Part shown: one piece after another, positions 54,948-63,389 of the stretch
Layout: each line of letters opens with the position of its first letter
Numbering within the stretch: the first letter of the stretch is position 1
Assembly: GCF_004336745.1 (NCBI RefSeq)
Contig: NZ_SJXD01000031.1
Location: 1-64,000, forward strand
Origin: Roseococcus sp. SYP-B2431
Lineage (GTDB): Bacteria > Pseudomonadota > Alphaproteobacteria > Acetobacterales > Acetobacteraceae
Reading direction: 5' to 3'
DNA: 64,000 nt
Made by a program: the position numbers and the translations under genes
Notes under the pieces: model-generated
What the model saw: only the letters and a program-made list of their open reading frames with translations
Database searches by the model: none
What the model was told of the DNA's origin: nothing

Positions 54948-56414
54948 ATGAACAACGCTTCTTCCCGCGCCGCCTTCTTCCGCGCCTTCCCCGCCATCGC
55001 CACCGCGATCTTCGTCTCCTCCATCGACCAGACCATCACCGCCACCGCCCTCCCCGACATGGCCGCCCATTTCGGCGTGGTCGAGCGCATCTCCTGGGTG
55101 GTCGTGGCCTATCTCGTCGCCGCCACCATCTCCGCCCCCATCTTCGGCAAGCTCGGCGACGCCTATGGCCGCCGCCGCATGATGTTCTGCGCCTTCGCCC
55201 TGCAGGCCGTGGGCTCGCTGGCCTCGGGCCTCGCCCCCGGCTTCGAGGCGCTGCTGGCCGCGCGCATCCTGCACGGCTTCGGCGGCGGCGCGCTGCTCAC
55301 CCTCGCCATGGCCCTGATCGGCGAGAGCGTCCCGCCCCGGGAGCGCGGCCGCTACCAGGGCTACCTCGTCGCCTGCTTCATGAGCGCCTCGGCCGCCGGT
55401 CCGCTCGCCGGCGGCTGGCTGACGCAGCATTGGGGCTGGAACTGGGTCTTCTGGGCCGGCCTGCCCATCGTGGCCGCGGGCGTGGTCGCCACGACCCGCC
55501 TGCCCCGCCACGGCGCCGAGAGCGGCAGCTTCCGCTTCGACGCCCCTGGCACGCTGCTCTTCGCCGTCTTCGTCGCCGCCCTGCTGCTGGTGCTGGACCG
55601 CGTCCAGCGCCTGAGCCTCGAGGCCCTGCTGGTCGCCCTCCCCTTCGCCGCGGTGGCCCTCGGCGCGGTGCTGCTGCTGCTGCGCGTCGAGCGCCGCGCG
55701 GCCGACCCGCTGCTGCCCCTCTGGCTCTTCACCGACCCGGTGATCTGGCGCACCAACGTGCTCGCCGCCTGCGTGGCGGGCGTGATGGTCTCCATGATCT
55801 CCTTCATGCCGCTCTACCTGACCGTGGTGCGCGACGTCTCCATCGCGACGGTGGGCGCCATGATGCTGCCGACGAGCCTCGCCGGCGGCATGGGCGCGCT
55901 GGCCTCCGGCCACTACCTGGCGCGGACCGGGCGCAACATGGCGCTGCCCTCGGTGACGCTGGGCATCAGCATGGTGACGCTGGCCGTCTTCTCCGTCGCG
56001 CTCGACGACATCTCGCTCGGCGCCCTGCCCTGGCTGCTGGCCTTCGCGAGCTTCGGCTTCGGCTGCTCCTTCCCGGCCGTGCAGACCACGGTGCAGGCGG
56101 CGGCCGGGGTAAGCCGGGTGGGGGTGGCCACGGCCTCGGTGCAGTTCATGCGCAACCTCGGCTCGGCGACGGGAACGGCGCTGCTGGGCGCGGTGATCTT
56201 CGGGGCGTTTGCCCTGGCGGATGCGCCGATGGCGGCGGGCTTCGCCGAGACGATGCGCGGGGGGCGGGCGGCCTTTTCCCTCCTGTCGGAGGCGGATCGG
56301 ATGGCGATGTCGGCAGGGCTGGCCGGGGGATTTAGGGCGATGTTCGCGGGAGCGGCGGTGCTGATGGGGGTGGCGACGGTGCTGGCTTGGCGGGTGCCGT
56401 TGCGAAGGGTTTAG
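54948..56414 (+). CDS. MFS transporter, DHA2 (drug:H+ antiporter) family
   Basis: Seen: 488 residues with 13-14 membrane segments. The opening SSIDQTITATALPDMAAHFG matches the first helix of DHA2 pumps, and GKLGDAYGRRRMM is motif A after helix 2. Motif C-like ISAAGPLAGGWLTQHWGW (starting ASAAGPLAGG) follows. Known: proton-driven export of drugs or toxic metabolites. Repeat copy B abuts its start; the only ribosome-binding candidate (GAGGG) is 1 nt from the ATG, unusually close, so initiation may depend on leader structure or be leaderless-like. Monocistronic by context. Confidence 0.9.
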   Translation: MNNASSRAAFFRAFPAIATAIFVSSIDQTITATALPDMAAHFGVVERISWVVVAYLVAATISAPIFGKLGDAYGRRRMMFCAFALQAVGSLASGLAPGFEALLAARILHGFGGGALLTLAMALIGESVPPRERGRYQGYLVACFMSASAAGPLAGGWLTQHWGWNWVFWAGLPIVAAGVVATTRLPRHGAESGSFRFDAPGTLLFAVFVAALLLVLDRVQRLSLEALLVALPFAAVALGAVLLLLRVERRAADPLLPLWLFTDPVIWRTNVLAACVAGVMVSMISFMPLYLTVVRDVSIATVGAMMLPTSLAGGMGALASGHYLARTGRNMALPSVTLGISMVTLAVFSVALDDISLGALPWLLAFASFGFGCSFPAVQTTVQAAAGVSRVGVATASVQFMRNLGSATGTALLGAVIFGAFALADAPMAAGFAETMRGGRAAFSLLSEADRMAMSAGLAGGFRAMFAGAAVLMGVATVLAWRVPLRRV

Positions 56415-56526
56415 CTTCGAATTCCCGGTGTCCAGCTCCCGGCTGATCGGCTAACATTAGGCAAAGAAGCCATGCAAAGCCAGTCACGAAGTCTGTTGGG
56501 CTTCGCGAGGGCGGGAGGATCGCGAC

Positions 56527-57519
56527 TTGGGCGACGCTGCGATGACGACGGCGCCGGAAGAGTCGCCGCCGACGCATGGGATGACGTACATTTCCGGCGG
56601 CCTCTTCCGGATGGGGTCCGACACTCATTACCCGGAGGAAGCGCCGGCGCACCTTGTCAGCGTCGATGCCTTCTGGATCGACACGGCACCGGTCACCAAC
56701 GCCCGGTTCCTCAGCTTCGTGAAGGCCACGGGTCACGTCACGGTGGCTGAGACGGCGCCCGACGCCAGGGATTACCCCGGGGCGAAGCCGGAGATGCTGC
56801 ACCCCGCCAGCCTGGTCTTCCGCGGGACGCGCGGTCCGGTGAGCTTGCGGGACTGGTCGAAATGGTGGGAGCTGCGCCGCGGCGCCGACTGGCGACATCC
56901 CCATGGTCCCGGAAGCTCGCTCGACGGCCTCGACGACCATCCCGTGGTCCATGTCGCCCTTGCCGATGCGCTCGCCTACGCGCAATGGGCCGGCAAGGAC
57001 CTCCTGACCGAGGCCGAGTGGGAGTTCGCCGCCTGGGGCGGCCGGAGCGATGCCGAATACGCCTGGGGCGACGAGCTCACGCCCGGCGGGCGGCACATGG
57101 CGAACACCTGGCAGGGCGCCTTCCCCTACAAGAACAGCGCCGAGGATGGCTGGCACGGGACCTCTCCGGTGGGCGCCTTCCCCGCCAACGGCTACGGACT
57201 CTTCGACATGATCGGAAACGTCTGGGAATGGACGAGGGACTGGTATTCGCCCCGCCATGAGCCGGACGCCGCCAAGGCCTGCTGCATTCCGCACAATCCG
57301 CGCGGCGCGGCCGAGGCGGGCAGCCACGATCTCTCCCTGCCGGGGATTCGAATTCCGCGAAGGGTGTTGAAGGGCGGCAGCTTCCTCTGCGCGCCGAGCT
57401 ATTGCCGCCGTTATCGGCCCGCCGCGCGCCATGCGCAGCCGGTCGACACCTCCACCTGTCACATCGGTTTTCGCTGCGCATTGCGGCCGAAGGTCACATC
57501 GGGAGAGTTGCCACCATGA
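56527..57519 (+). CDS. Formylglycine-generating enzyme (sulfatase activator)
   Basis: Seen: 330 residues from the TTG at 56527, chosen because GGGAGGAT is 8 nt upstream; the ATG at 56542 is the alternative. It has [34 protein letters not shown] and [11 protein letters not shown]. The active-site pair is C288 and C293 in [19 protein letters not shown], with the same five-residue spacing as the copper-binding pair of human SUMF1. Known: oxygen-dependent conversion of a sulfatase cysteine to C-alpha-formylglycine. Its stop overlaps the sulfatase start (ATGA). GC is lower than neighbours to the left. Confidence 0.93.
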   Translation: MGDAAMTTAPEESPPTHGMTYISGGLFRMGSDTHYPEEAPAHLVSVDAFWIDTAPVTNARFLSFVKATGHVTVAETAPDARDYPGAKPEMLHPASLVFRGTRGPVSLRDWSKWWELRRGADWRHPHGPGSSLDGLDDHPVVHVALADALAYAQWAGKDLLTEAEWEFAAWGGRSDAEYAWGDELTPGGRHMANTWQGAFPYKNSAEDGWHGTSPVGAFPANGYGLFDMIGNVWEWTRDWYSPRHEPDAAKACCIPHNPRGAAEAGSHDLSLPGIRIPRRVLKGGSFLCAPSYCRRYRPAARHAQPVDTSTCHIGFRCALRPKVTSGELPP

Positions 57520-59165
57520 ACCAGAAGAATTCGCGTCGCGACATGCTGCTCGGCAGTGTGGCCGGCTTGGCTGCCGCGACCGGGCCGGTCCTCGCTCAGG
57601 CCCCGCAGGCGACGCAGCCGGGTTCCGCGCCGGCGCAAGCCGCTGCTAGGCGCCAGCGCCGGCCAAACATCCTGGTTCTCTGGGGCGACGACATTGGCTG
57701 GCAGAATGTCAGCGCCTACGGCCTCGGCACGATGGGCTACACCACGCCGAACATCGACCGCATCGGCAACGAAGGCGTCAAGTTCACCGACCACTACGCG
57801 CAGAATTCCTGCACCGCGGGGCGCGCGGCCTTCATCACCGGGCAATATCCCATCCGGTCGGGGATGACGACGGTCGGCGTTCCCGGCGACGCGCTGGGGA
57901 TGCAGGCGGCCTCCCCCTGCCTGGCCCAGGTCCTTAAACAGGCTGGCTACCGGACCGGGCAGTTCGGCAAGAACCACCTGGGCGACCGGAGCGAGCACCT
58001 GCCCACGGTGCACGGCTTCGACGAGTTCTTCGGCATCCTCTATCACCTCAACGTCTACGAGCAGCCGCAATACCGGGACTATCAACGCTTCGCCGACAGC
58101 CAGCCCGGGGGGCGCGAGGCGTTTCAGCGAAGGTTCGGCATCAGGGGCGTGCTGCACTCGCATACGACGGATCGCGACGACCCGACGGAGGATCCGCGCT
58201 TCGGTCGCGTGGGCCGGCAGCGCATCGAGGATACTGGGCCGCTGACCACGGCGCGTATGGAGGATTTCGACGCGACCGAGGTGATGCCCAAGGCGTTCGA
58301 CTTCATGCGACGCGCCAAGGAAGAGGATCAGCCCTTCTTCGTGTGGCTCAACACGAGCCGCATGCACCTCTACACGCACCTAAACGACCGCTGGCGCTAT
58401 GCGGCGGAACGCTTCACGTCGGAACTGGACATGCATGGCAGCGGCATGCTGCAGCATGATCACGACATCGGCCTTGCCCTCGATTTCCTGCGGGAGAACG
58501 GGCTCGATGAGAACACCATCGTCTGGTATTCGACCGATAACGGGCCCGAACACTCCTCCTGGCCCCATGGCGGAACGACGCCGTTCCGCGGCGAGAAAAT
58601 GACCACCTACGAGGGTGGCGTCCGCGTCCCCTCGCTGCTCCGTTGGCCCGGCACGATCCGGCCGGGACAGGTCCTGAACGGCATTCAGGCGCACCAGGAC
58701 ATGTTCACGACCCTCGCCGTCGCTGCGGGCGTGACGGACGTCGTCGAGCGGATGCGTGCGGAAAAGCGCCAGTACATCGACGGAGTCAACAATATCGATT
58801 ATTGGACGGGACGGTCCCAGGAAAGCGCACGGAACAGCTTCCTCTATTATTATGAAAGCGCCATCACTGCCGTTCGTATGGGTCCATGGAAGATGCACCT
58901 ATCGACCCGTGAAAATTATTACGACAATATTGTTCCTCGTACCACGGCACTGATGTTCAACCTGCGCGCGGACCCTTTCGAAAGCTATGACCGCGTCGAT
59001 TCATTCGGCCATCTGGCGCAGCACACATCCTGGATTTTCGAGCCCATGAGCGAACTCATCAAGGAACATCTGAATACGCTGCGGGAATTCCCGCCGGTTC
59101 AGCGCGGATCGTCCATCAGCCTGACCAATGTCGTCGAGGAATTCTTGCGAAGATCCCGCCAGTGA
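57516..59165 (+). CDS. Arylsulfatase-family enzyme with Tat signal
   Basis: Seen: 549 residues from the ATG at 57516. Twin-arginine signal [20 protein letters not shown] cut near VLAQA. Metal-site residues in [11 protein letters not shown], formylglycine cysteine C99 in [14 protein letters not shown] (C-x-A-x-R form), [10 protein letters not shown] and [12 protein letters not shown]. Known: hydrolyses a sulfate ester, substrate unknown, after modification by the adjacent FGE. Tat export fits, since the cysteine must be modified in the cytosol before export. The 3' third is noticeably AT-richer, pointing to acquired DNA. Translationally coupled to the FGE gene. Confidence 0.93.
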   Translation: MNQKNSRRDMLLGSVAGLAAATGPVLAQAPQATQPGSAPAQAAARRQRRPNILVLWGDDIGWQNVSAYGLGTMGYTTPNIDRIGNEGVKFTDHYAQNSCTAGRAAFITGQYPIRSGMTTVGVPGDALGMQAASPCLAQVLKQAGYRTGQFGKNHLGDRSEHLPTVHGFDEFFGILYHLNVYEQPQYRDYQRFADSQPGGREAFQRRFGIRGVLHSHTTDRDDPTEDPRFGRVGRQRIEDTGPLTTARMEDFDATEVMPKAFDFMRRAKEEDQPFFVWLNTSRMHLYTHLNDRWRYAAERFTSELDMHGSGMLQHDHDIGLALDFLRENGLDENTIVWYSTDNGPEHSSWPHGGTTPFRGEKMTTYEGGVRVPSLLRWPGTIRPGQVLNGIQAHQDMFTTLAVAAGVTDVVERMRAEKRQYIDGVNNIDYWTGRSQESARNSFLYYYESAITAVRMGPWKMHLSTRENYYDNIVPRTTALMFNLRADPFESYDRVDSFGHLAQHTSWIFEPMSELIKEHLNTLREFPPVQRGSSISLTNVVEEFLRRSRQ

Positions 59166-59347
59166 TTCCTCTCGCCGGGCTCAAGCCCCGCTCTGGGCCT
59201 GGCGATCGCCTCCTGCAACGTTCTTGGGCCTCCTGCCAAAGCCGTCAGGGCATGGCCCGTCATCTCGCTCGCGCTGGCGAGGCGGCCTGAGACGACATGC
59301 GCCTGGATGGGGTCCTGAAGCTCTGGCGTCAGGCTGGCATTCGGCAT
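59099..59347 (-). pseudogene. Decayed ParD-like antitoxin without toxin
   Basis: Seen: 82 codons from the ATG at 59347, behind GAGGGTGA. The first 40 residues (MPNASLTPELQDPIQAHVVS, then GRLASASEMTGHALTAL) match the ParD ribbon-helix-helix pattern, where SGRYASASEVVREALRLL is usual; several conserved positions are altered. The tail [19 protein letters not shown] departs from the family and overlaps the end of the sulfatase on the other strand by 67 bp. No ParE toxin follows. Either a relic cut short by insertion of the sulfatase unit, or an orphan DNA-binding protein. Confidence 0.6.
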
Positions 59348-59440
59348 GGCTCACCCTCTTCGATCATGGGAAAGCTAGGCATCGTCCTTCCGATGAAAGC
59401 GCCGTCAGGCGCAGCCTGGATCCGTCCGGTTCAGTAAAAT

Positions 59441-59473
59441 GTTCTTGTTATGTTCCTAAGTTCCAGCCATAAA
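59441..59473 (+). promoter_or_regulatory. LexA-box-like site overlapping a promoter
   Basis: GTTC-TTGTTAT-GTTC at 59441-59455 is the alphaproteobacterial SOS box form (GTTC-N7-GTTC). TTGTTA (59445-59450, -35) and CATAAA (59468-59473, -10) are 17 nt apart, so LexA would sit on the -35. A further GTTC lies at 59429 (N8). Transcription from this promoter would begin near 59480, at or just after the first candidate ATG. Confidence 0.5.
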
Positions 59474-59478
59474 GGCCG

Positions 59479-60132
59479 ATGCCCCTCCGCCACCTCCTCC
59501 CCGCCTGCCTCCGCGACCCGTACATCCGCCCCCGCGGCCCCCGCCCACGCCCACCCGCGCGCCTCATCATCCCGCACGCCCGCATGACCGACGAGGAATG
59601 GCACGCCCTCGAACCCCATCTTCCCACCCACACCGCCGGCCGCCCCTGCGACCTCCGCGCCCATTTCGACGCCTTCTTCCGCGTCGCCTGCACCGAGGGC
59701 GCCTGGCGCGAGCTCCCCGAGGAGTTCGGCAAACCCGACACCGTCTCCCGCCACTTCCCCCGCCTCACCCATGCCGGGCTCTGGGAGCGTCTGCTCCGGG
59801 CCCTGGCCGTCGCGCCGAAGGACCACATCCTCCGCCGCCTCGAAGGCTACATCTGCCGCGCCGCCCGACGCGCCATCCGCCTGCGCGGCCTGCGCCTCAT
59901 CTGGCTCGCCAGGCGCCTCGACCTCAAGCGCGCCCTCCCGGGACCGCCCTGGATGGTCGCCGATCCCGATTTGTCCGAAATCATCAAGACGCTGCCGATC
60001 GAGGCGCGATTGTCCCAATGGCGCCGCAACAAGCAGGCCGCCCTCGACTATCTGCGCGGCCTCAAGACCCTCCACACCCTTGCAGGAGGCCGCCGCTACC
60101 TCCCCCGGCCCTTCCGCGAGTGCTGGCCGTGA
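59479..60132 (+). CDS. Stand-alone IS402/IS5-type DUF4096 domain protein
   Basis: Seen: 217 residues from the ATG at 59479, or 182 from the ATG at 59584 where the domain really begins (MTDEEWHALEPHLP). GRPCDLRAHFDAFFRVACTE and PDTVSRHFPRLTHAGLWERL are the N-terminal DUF4096 part of IS5-group transposases. The rest is basic and helical, with no DDE catalytic domain or orfB. No terminal inverted repeats were found around it. Inference: a domesticated or relic DNA-binding domain. Preceded by the LexA-box-like site. Convergent with the TPR-methyltransferase (8 bp apart). Confidence 0.75.
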   Translation: MPLRHLLPACLRDPYIRPRGPRPRPPARLIIPHARMTDEEWHALEPHLPTHTAGRPCDLRAHFDAFFRVACTEGAWRELPEEFGKPDTVSRHFPRLTHAGLWERLLRALAVAPKDHILRRLEGYICRAARRAIRLRGLRLIWLARRLDLKRALPGPPWMVADPDLSEIIKTLPIEARLSQWRRNKQAALDYLRGLKTLHTLAGGRRYLPRPFRECWP

Positions 60133-60140
60133 CCGTCGCG

Positions 60141-61304
60141 TCAGCCGCCGACGCGGAACAGCACCCCGGCCACCTCCGCGCCCTTCTCCCGCCGCAGCAC
60201 GGCATCCTGCCGCGCGGCCACCGCCAGCCCCGCCGCCTCGGCCAGCGCCGCGGCATGGTCGGGATTGTGCCGGAATCGCAGCCCCTCCCCGAGCGCGACC
60301 GCCGCCTCGCCCGCCTCCAGGCTGAACACCGCCGTCCCGCCCGGCCTCAGCGCGGTGCGGATCGCCGCGAAGGCGGGCGCGAGGTCGCCCAGGTAGTTCA
60401 GCACATCCGCCGCCGCGACGAGGTCCCAGGCCGCGGCGCGGCGCGGCAGCAAGTCCAGCAGATCCGCCTCGTGCAGCGCGTCGTAGATCCCGCGCGCCCG
60501 CGCCTCGGCCAGCATGCGCGGCGAGAGGTCCAGCCCCTCCAGCCGGGTCGCGAAGGGCTTCAGCGCCACGCCCGAAAGCCCGGTCCCGCAGCCCAGGTCC
60601 AGCACCCGCCCGGGCGCCACGCCCTCCAGCAGCGCGGCCAGCAGCGCGGGCGTCCGGTAGCCGAGCGCGCCCTCCAGCTCCGCGTCGAAGCGCGGCGCGA
60701 AGGCGTCGAAGAGCTCGCGCACATAGCCGGCCGGCGCGCGGTCGGGCAGCGGCGCCGCGCCGAGCCCGGCCAGCAGGAAGCCCGCCTGCCCGGCCAGCGG
60801 CCCCGTCACCCGCGCCGCCGCCTCGCGCGCCGCCCCGGCCTTGCCGGCCTCGCGCGCCGCATGGGCCAGGGCCAGCCAGGCCTCCGGCGCGTCGGACAGC
60901 CGCACGGCCTCGCGCAGCGGCTCCATCGCCGCGCGCGCCTGTCCGGCCGCCGTCATCGCCTGGCCCAGGTTGCGCAGGCTCATGGCATCGGCGGGGTTCA
61001 GCGCCAGCGCCCGCCGCAGCGCGCCGATTGCCTCGCCGAGCCGCCCCGCCTCGGCCAGCGCCGCGCCGTGGTTGGCCTGGAACAGCGCGGAATCCGGCGC
61101 CGCCGCCACCGCCCGCGCGCCATGGCCGAGCGCCGCCGCCAGGTCGCCCCTCTGCCGCGCGCAGAGGCCCAGCAGGTTCTCCGCATCGGGGTGCCCCGGC
61201 GCCAGCCGCAGCGCGCGGCGGTACAGGCCCTCCGCCTCCTCGACCCGCCCGGCGCGATGCCGGTCGACGCCGCGCCGCAGCAATTCCTCCGCCGTGATCC
61301 TCAT
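60141..61304 (-). CDS. TPR-repeat protein with SAM methyltransferase domain
   Basis: Seen: 387 residues. Residues 1-170 are tetratricopeptide repeats (AEGLYRRALRLAPGHPDAEN, IGALRRALALNPADAMSLRN), 185 onward is a class I methyltransferase with VLDLGCGTGLSGVALKPFA and a GLDLSPRMLAEARARG acidic loop. Known: this TPR-methyltransferase layout is common in alphaproteobacteria, often annotated as a contactin- or biotin-biosynthesis-like methyltransferase (BioC-like fold), with no verified substrate. No signal peptide. It is a single gene, divergent from the TctC at 61456. Confidence 0.87.
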   Translation of the reverse strand: MRITAEELLRRGVDRHRAGRVEEAEGLYRRALRLAPGHPDAENLLGLCARQRGDLAAALGHGARAVAAAPDSALFQANHGAALAEAGRLGEAIGALRRALALNPADAMSLRNLGQAMTAAGQARAAMEPLREAVRLSDAPEAWLALAHAAREAGKAGAAREAAARVTGPLAGQAGFLLAGLGAAPLPDRAPAGYVRELFDAFAPRFDAELEGALGYRTPALLAALLEGVAPGRVLDLGCGTGLSGVALKPFATRLEGLDLSPRMLAEARARGIYDALHEADLLDLLPRRAAAWDLVAAADVLNYLGDLAPAFAAIRTALRPGGTAVFSLEAGEAAVALGEGLRFRHNPDHAAALAEAAGLAVAARQDAVLRREKGAEVAGVLFRVGG

Positions 61305-61455
61305 GCTTCGTCCTTTGGGCCGCGCCGGGCGTTTCCCCTATGGCCGTTAGACAATACGGGCCGTCCCCGCCAGCGGTCGACCCATTGCAAAGATACGACG
61401 GATGACCAAAAAGCGTTCCAAGTCCTGCTGAATGAACCGCTCCATGGAGGAAACC

Positions 61456-62442
61456 ATGTCCCGCCTCACCCGGCGCATCCTGCCCGCGCTGGCCGCCCTC
61501 GCCCTCGGCGCGACCGCCACCTCCGCCTCGGCGCAGAACTTCCCCACGCGCACCGTCACCGTCGTCGTCCCCTTCGCGGCCGGCGGCCCGACGGACACGG
61601 TGGCCCGCCTCGTCGCCGAGCAGATGGGCCGTGACCTCGGCCAGACCGTCGTCATCGAGAATGTCGGCGGCGCCGGCGGCACGCTGGGCGCCCAGCGCAC
61701 GGCGGTGGCCCGCCCGGACGGCTACAACCTGCTCATCCACCACATCGGCATGAGCACCATCCCGACGCTGTACCGGCGGCTGGCCTATGACCCGATCAAC
61801 GGCTTCGAGCCGGTCGGCCTCATCACCGAGGTGCCGATGACCATCATCGGCAAGCGCAACCTGCCCGCGAACAACCTGCAGGAGCTGGTGACGCTGGTGC
61901 GCCGCGAGGGCCAGGGCATCAACCTCGCCAATGCCGGCGTGGGCGCGGCCAGCCACCTCTGCGGCCTGCTCTTCCAGTCCGCGCTGAACGTGCAGCTCAC
62001 CACCGTGCCCTATCGCGGCACGGGCCCGGCGATGAACGACCTCGTCGGCGGCACGGTCGACCTGATGTGCGACCAGACCACCAACACCACCGAGCAGATC
62101 CGCGCCAACACCGTGCGCGCCTATGCGGTGACGACGCCCACCCGCCTGTCCGCGCTGCCGGACCTGCCGACGGCCAGCGAGGCCGGCATGCCGGGCTTCG
62201 AGGTCAGCATCTGGCACGGGCTCTATGCGCCGCGCGGCACGCCGGCCGAGATCGTGACGCGCCTGTCGCGCGCGCTGCAGGTCGCGCTGCGGGATCCGGG
62301 CCTCGCCCGCCGCTTCCAGGACCTCGGCACAGAGCCGGTGGCCCAGGAGCGCGCGACGCCGGCGGCGCATCGCGCCTTCTGGCAGGCCGACATCGCCCGC
62401 TGGCGTCCGGTGATCCAGGCCGCCGGCCAGTTCGCCGACTGA
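61456..62442 (+). CDS. Bug/TctC-family tripartite tricarboxylate receptor
   Basis: Seen: 328 residues from the ATG at 61456, behind GGAGG (61445-61449); the ATG at 61432 has no such site. Signal peptide MSRLTRRILPALAALALGAT ending ASAQ. Family motifs: TVTVVVPFAAGGPTDTVARL, VVIENVGGAGGTLGAQRTAV and TTVPYRGTGPAMNDLVGGTV. Known: periplasmic ligand receptor; the fifth of its kind here and again without TctA/TctB. A cysteine pair (SHLCGLL, DLMCDQT) is unusual. Ends at a hairpin. Confidence 0.92.
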   Translation: MSRLTRRILPALAALALGATATSASAQNFPTRTVTVVVPFAAGGPTDTVARLVAEQMGRDLGQTVVIENVGGAGGTLGAQRTAVARPDGYNLLIHHIGMSTIPTLYRRLAYDPINGFEPVGLITEVPMTIIGKRNLPANNLQELVTLVRREGQGINLANAGVGAASHLCGLLFQSALNVQLTTVPYRGTGPAMNDLVGGTVDLMCDQTTNTTEQIRANTVRAYAVTTPTRLSALPDLPTASEAGMPGFEVSIWHGLYAPRGTPAEIVTRLSRALQVALRDPGLARRFQDLGTEPVAQERATPAAHRAFWQADIARWRPVIQAAGQFAD

Positions 62443-62459
62443 GCCGTCCCGCACCGATC

Positions 62460-62484
62460 GGGGCGGCCGGATTTCGGCCGCCCC
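62460..62484 (+). terminator. Hairpin after the TctC gene
   Basis: GGGGCGGCCG-GATTT-CGGCCGCCCC, perfect 10-bp stem, 17 bp after the stop. It lacks a T-run but sits between two same-strand genes and likely ends the first transcript. Confidence 0.6.
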
Positions 62485-62529
62485 GTCATCCGGGATATGA
62501 TGCGCGCCAGACCGGATCCGGATTCCTCG

Positions 62530-63069
62530 ATGCGCCCTTTCCTCGCTGCCCTCCTCGTCGGCCTCGCGGCCTCCCCCGCCTGGAGCCAGCAGCGGCCCGC
62601 GGCGCCCGCCCCCGCCGCCACGCCCGAGCGCACCTCCGCCACCTATGGCGACTGGGTGATGCGCTGCGAGACCCGCACCGCGCCCGCCACCGGCCGGGGA
62701 TGCGAGCTGCTGCAGTCGCTGCAGGACCAGCGCGGGCAGCCGGTGGCGCAATTCGCCCTCGGCCGGATCCAGCGCGAGGATCCGACGCGGCTGGTGGTGC
62801 TGATCCCCTCCAACATCACGGTCGCGGTGCCGATGCGGCTCAACCTGGGGGACAATTCGCAGTCCATCCCCGTGACGCTCAAGGCCTGCGGCCCGCGCGG
62901 CTGCGTCGCCGACACCGAGCTGAGCGCTGCCCTGCTGACCCGGATGCGCGCCCGCGAGACGAGGGGCCAGCTGGAGTATCGCGATGCGCTGAATGCCGAG
63001 GTCGCGCTGCCCTTCTCGACGCGCGGCCTCGGCCAGGCGCTGGACGCCCTCGGGCGCGAGGGCTTCTGA
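62530..63069 (+). CDS. IalB-family (invasion-associated locus B) exported protein
   Basis: Seen: 179 residues from the ATG at 62530 (an ATG at 62497 would add 11 residues before the signal). The signal peptide MRPFLAALLVGLAASPAWS precedes QQRP. The IalB domain has SATYGDWVMRCETR, CELLQSLQDQRGQPVAQFAL and LKACGPRGCVADTELSAALL, with four cysteines able to form two disulfides. Known: the family was named for a Bartonella erythrocyte-invasion locus but is widespread in free-living alphaproteobacteria, so no virulence meaning follows. Monocistronic by context. Confidence 0.85.
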   Translation: MRPFLAALLVGLAASPAWSQQRPAAPAPAATPERTSATYGDWVMRCETRTAPATGRGCELLQSLQDQRGQPVAQFALGRIQREDPTRLVVLIPSNITVAVPMRLNLGDNSQSIPVTLKACGPRGCVADTELSAALLTRMRARETRGQLEYRDALNAEVALPFSTRGLGQALDALGREGF

Positions 63070-63389
63070 GGAGGCATTGAGTCTCCGGAAGGCAGATGAT
63101 TACTTAAGCGTGCATGCCTTGGAATATTGCAATCTGGACGGGTGCTTGCTGCGTCTATTCCGCAACTTCTTCGGTTAACCCTCTGCGAAAGCGGTACTTG
63201 CGGTTGGCGAATCGAAGTCCCGCGAGCTAGGCGGATTCTCAAGGAATCGGCGAGCGCCGTGACGGCCGCCCCCCGGGCCGTCACGGCTCGCCAGCGGCTG
63301 TTCCGGAGTCAGGATTCATGGTGTTCCGGCCGCCTTGCGAGGCCAGTGACAGGGGGCCGGAATAGACCGTCCCCCGCCTTGGGGCTGAG
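63070..63389. other. 320-bp intergenic region with one strong hairpin
   Basis: No gene is supported. The first 110 bp are AT-richer than the neighbourhood. A hairpin at 63249-63292 pairs GGCGAG with CTCGCC and CCGTGACGGCC with GGCCGTCACGG, with a 2-nt bulge and an 8-nt loop (17 bp in all). It lacks a T-run. It could be a Rho-independent-like end for ialB or part of the leader of the sensor gene. A T-arm-like phrase near 63205 has no matching acceptor stem. Confidence 0.5.

Noticed and set aside
59431-62751. About 1100-codon open frame on the minus strand
   Set aside because: It runs across three real genes in other frames and consists of low-complexity Gly/Ala/Arg stretches.
63190-63240. T-arm-like phrase suggesting a tRNA 3' end
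   Set aside because: No acceptor stem, anticodon arm or CCA-compatible layout could be built around it.
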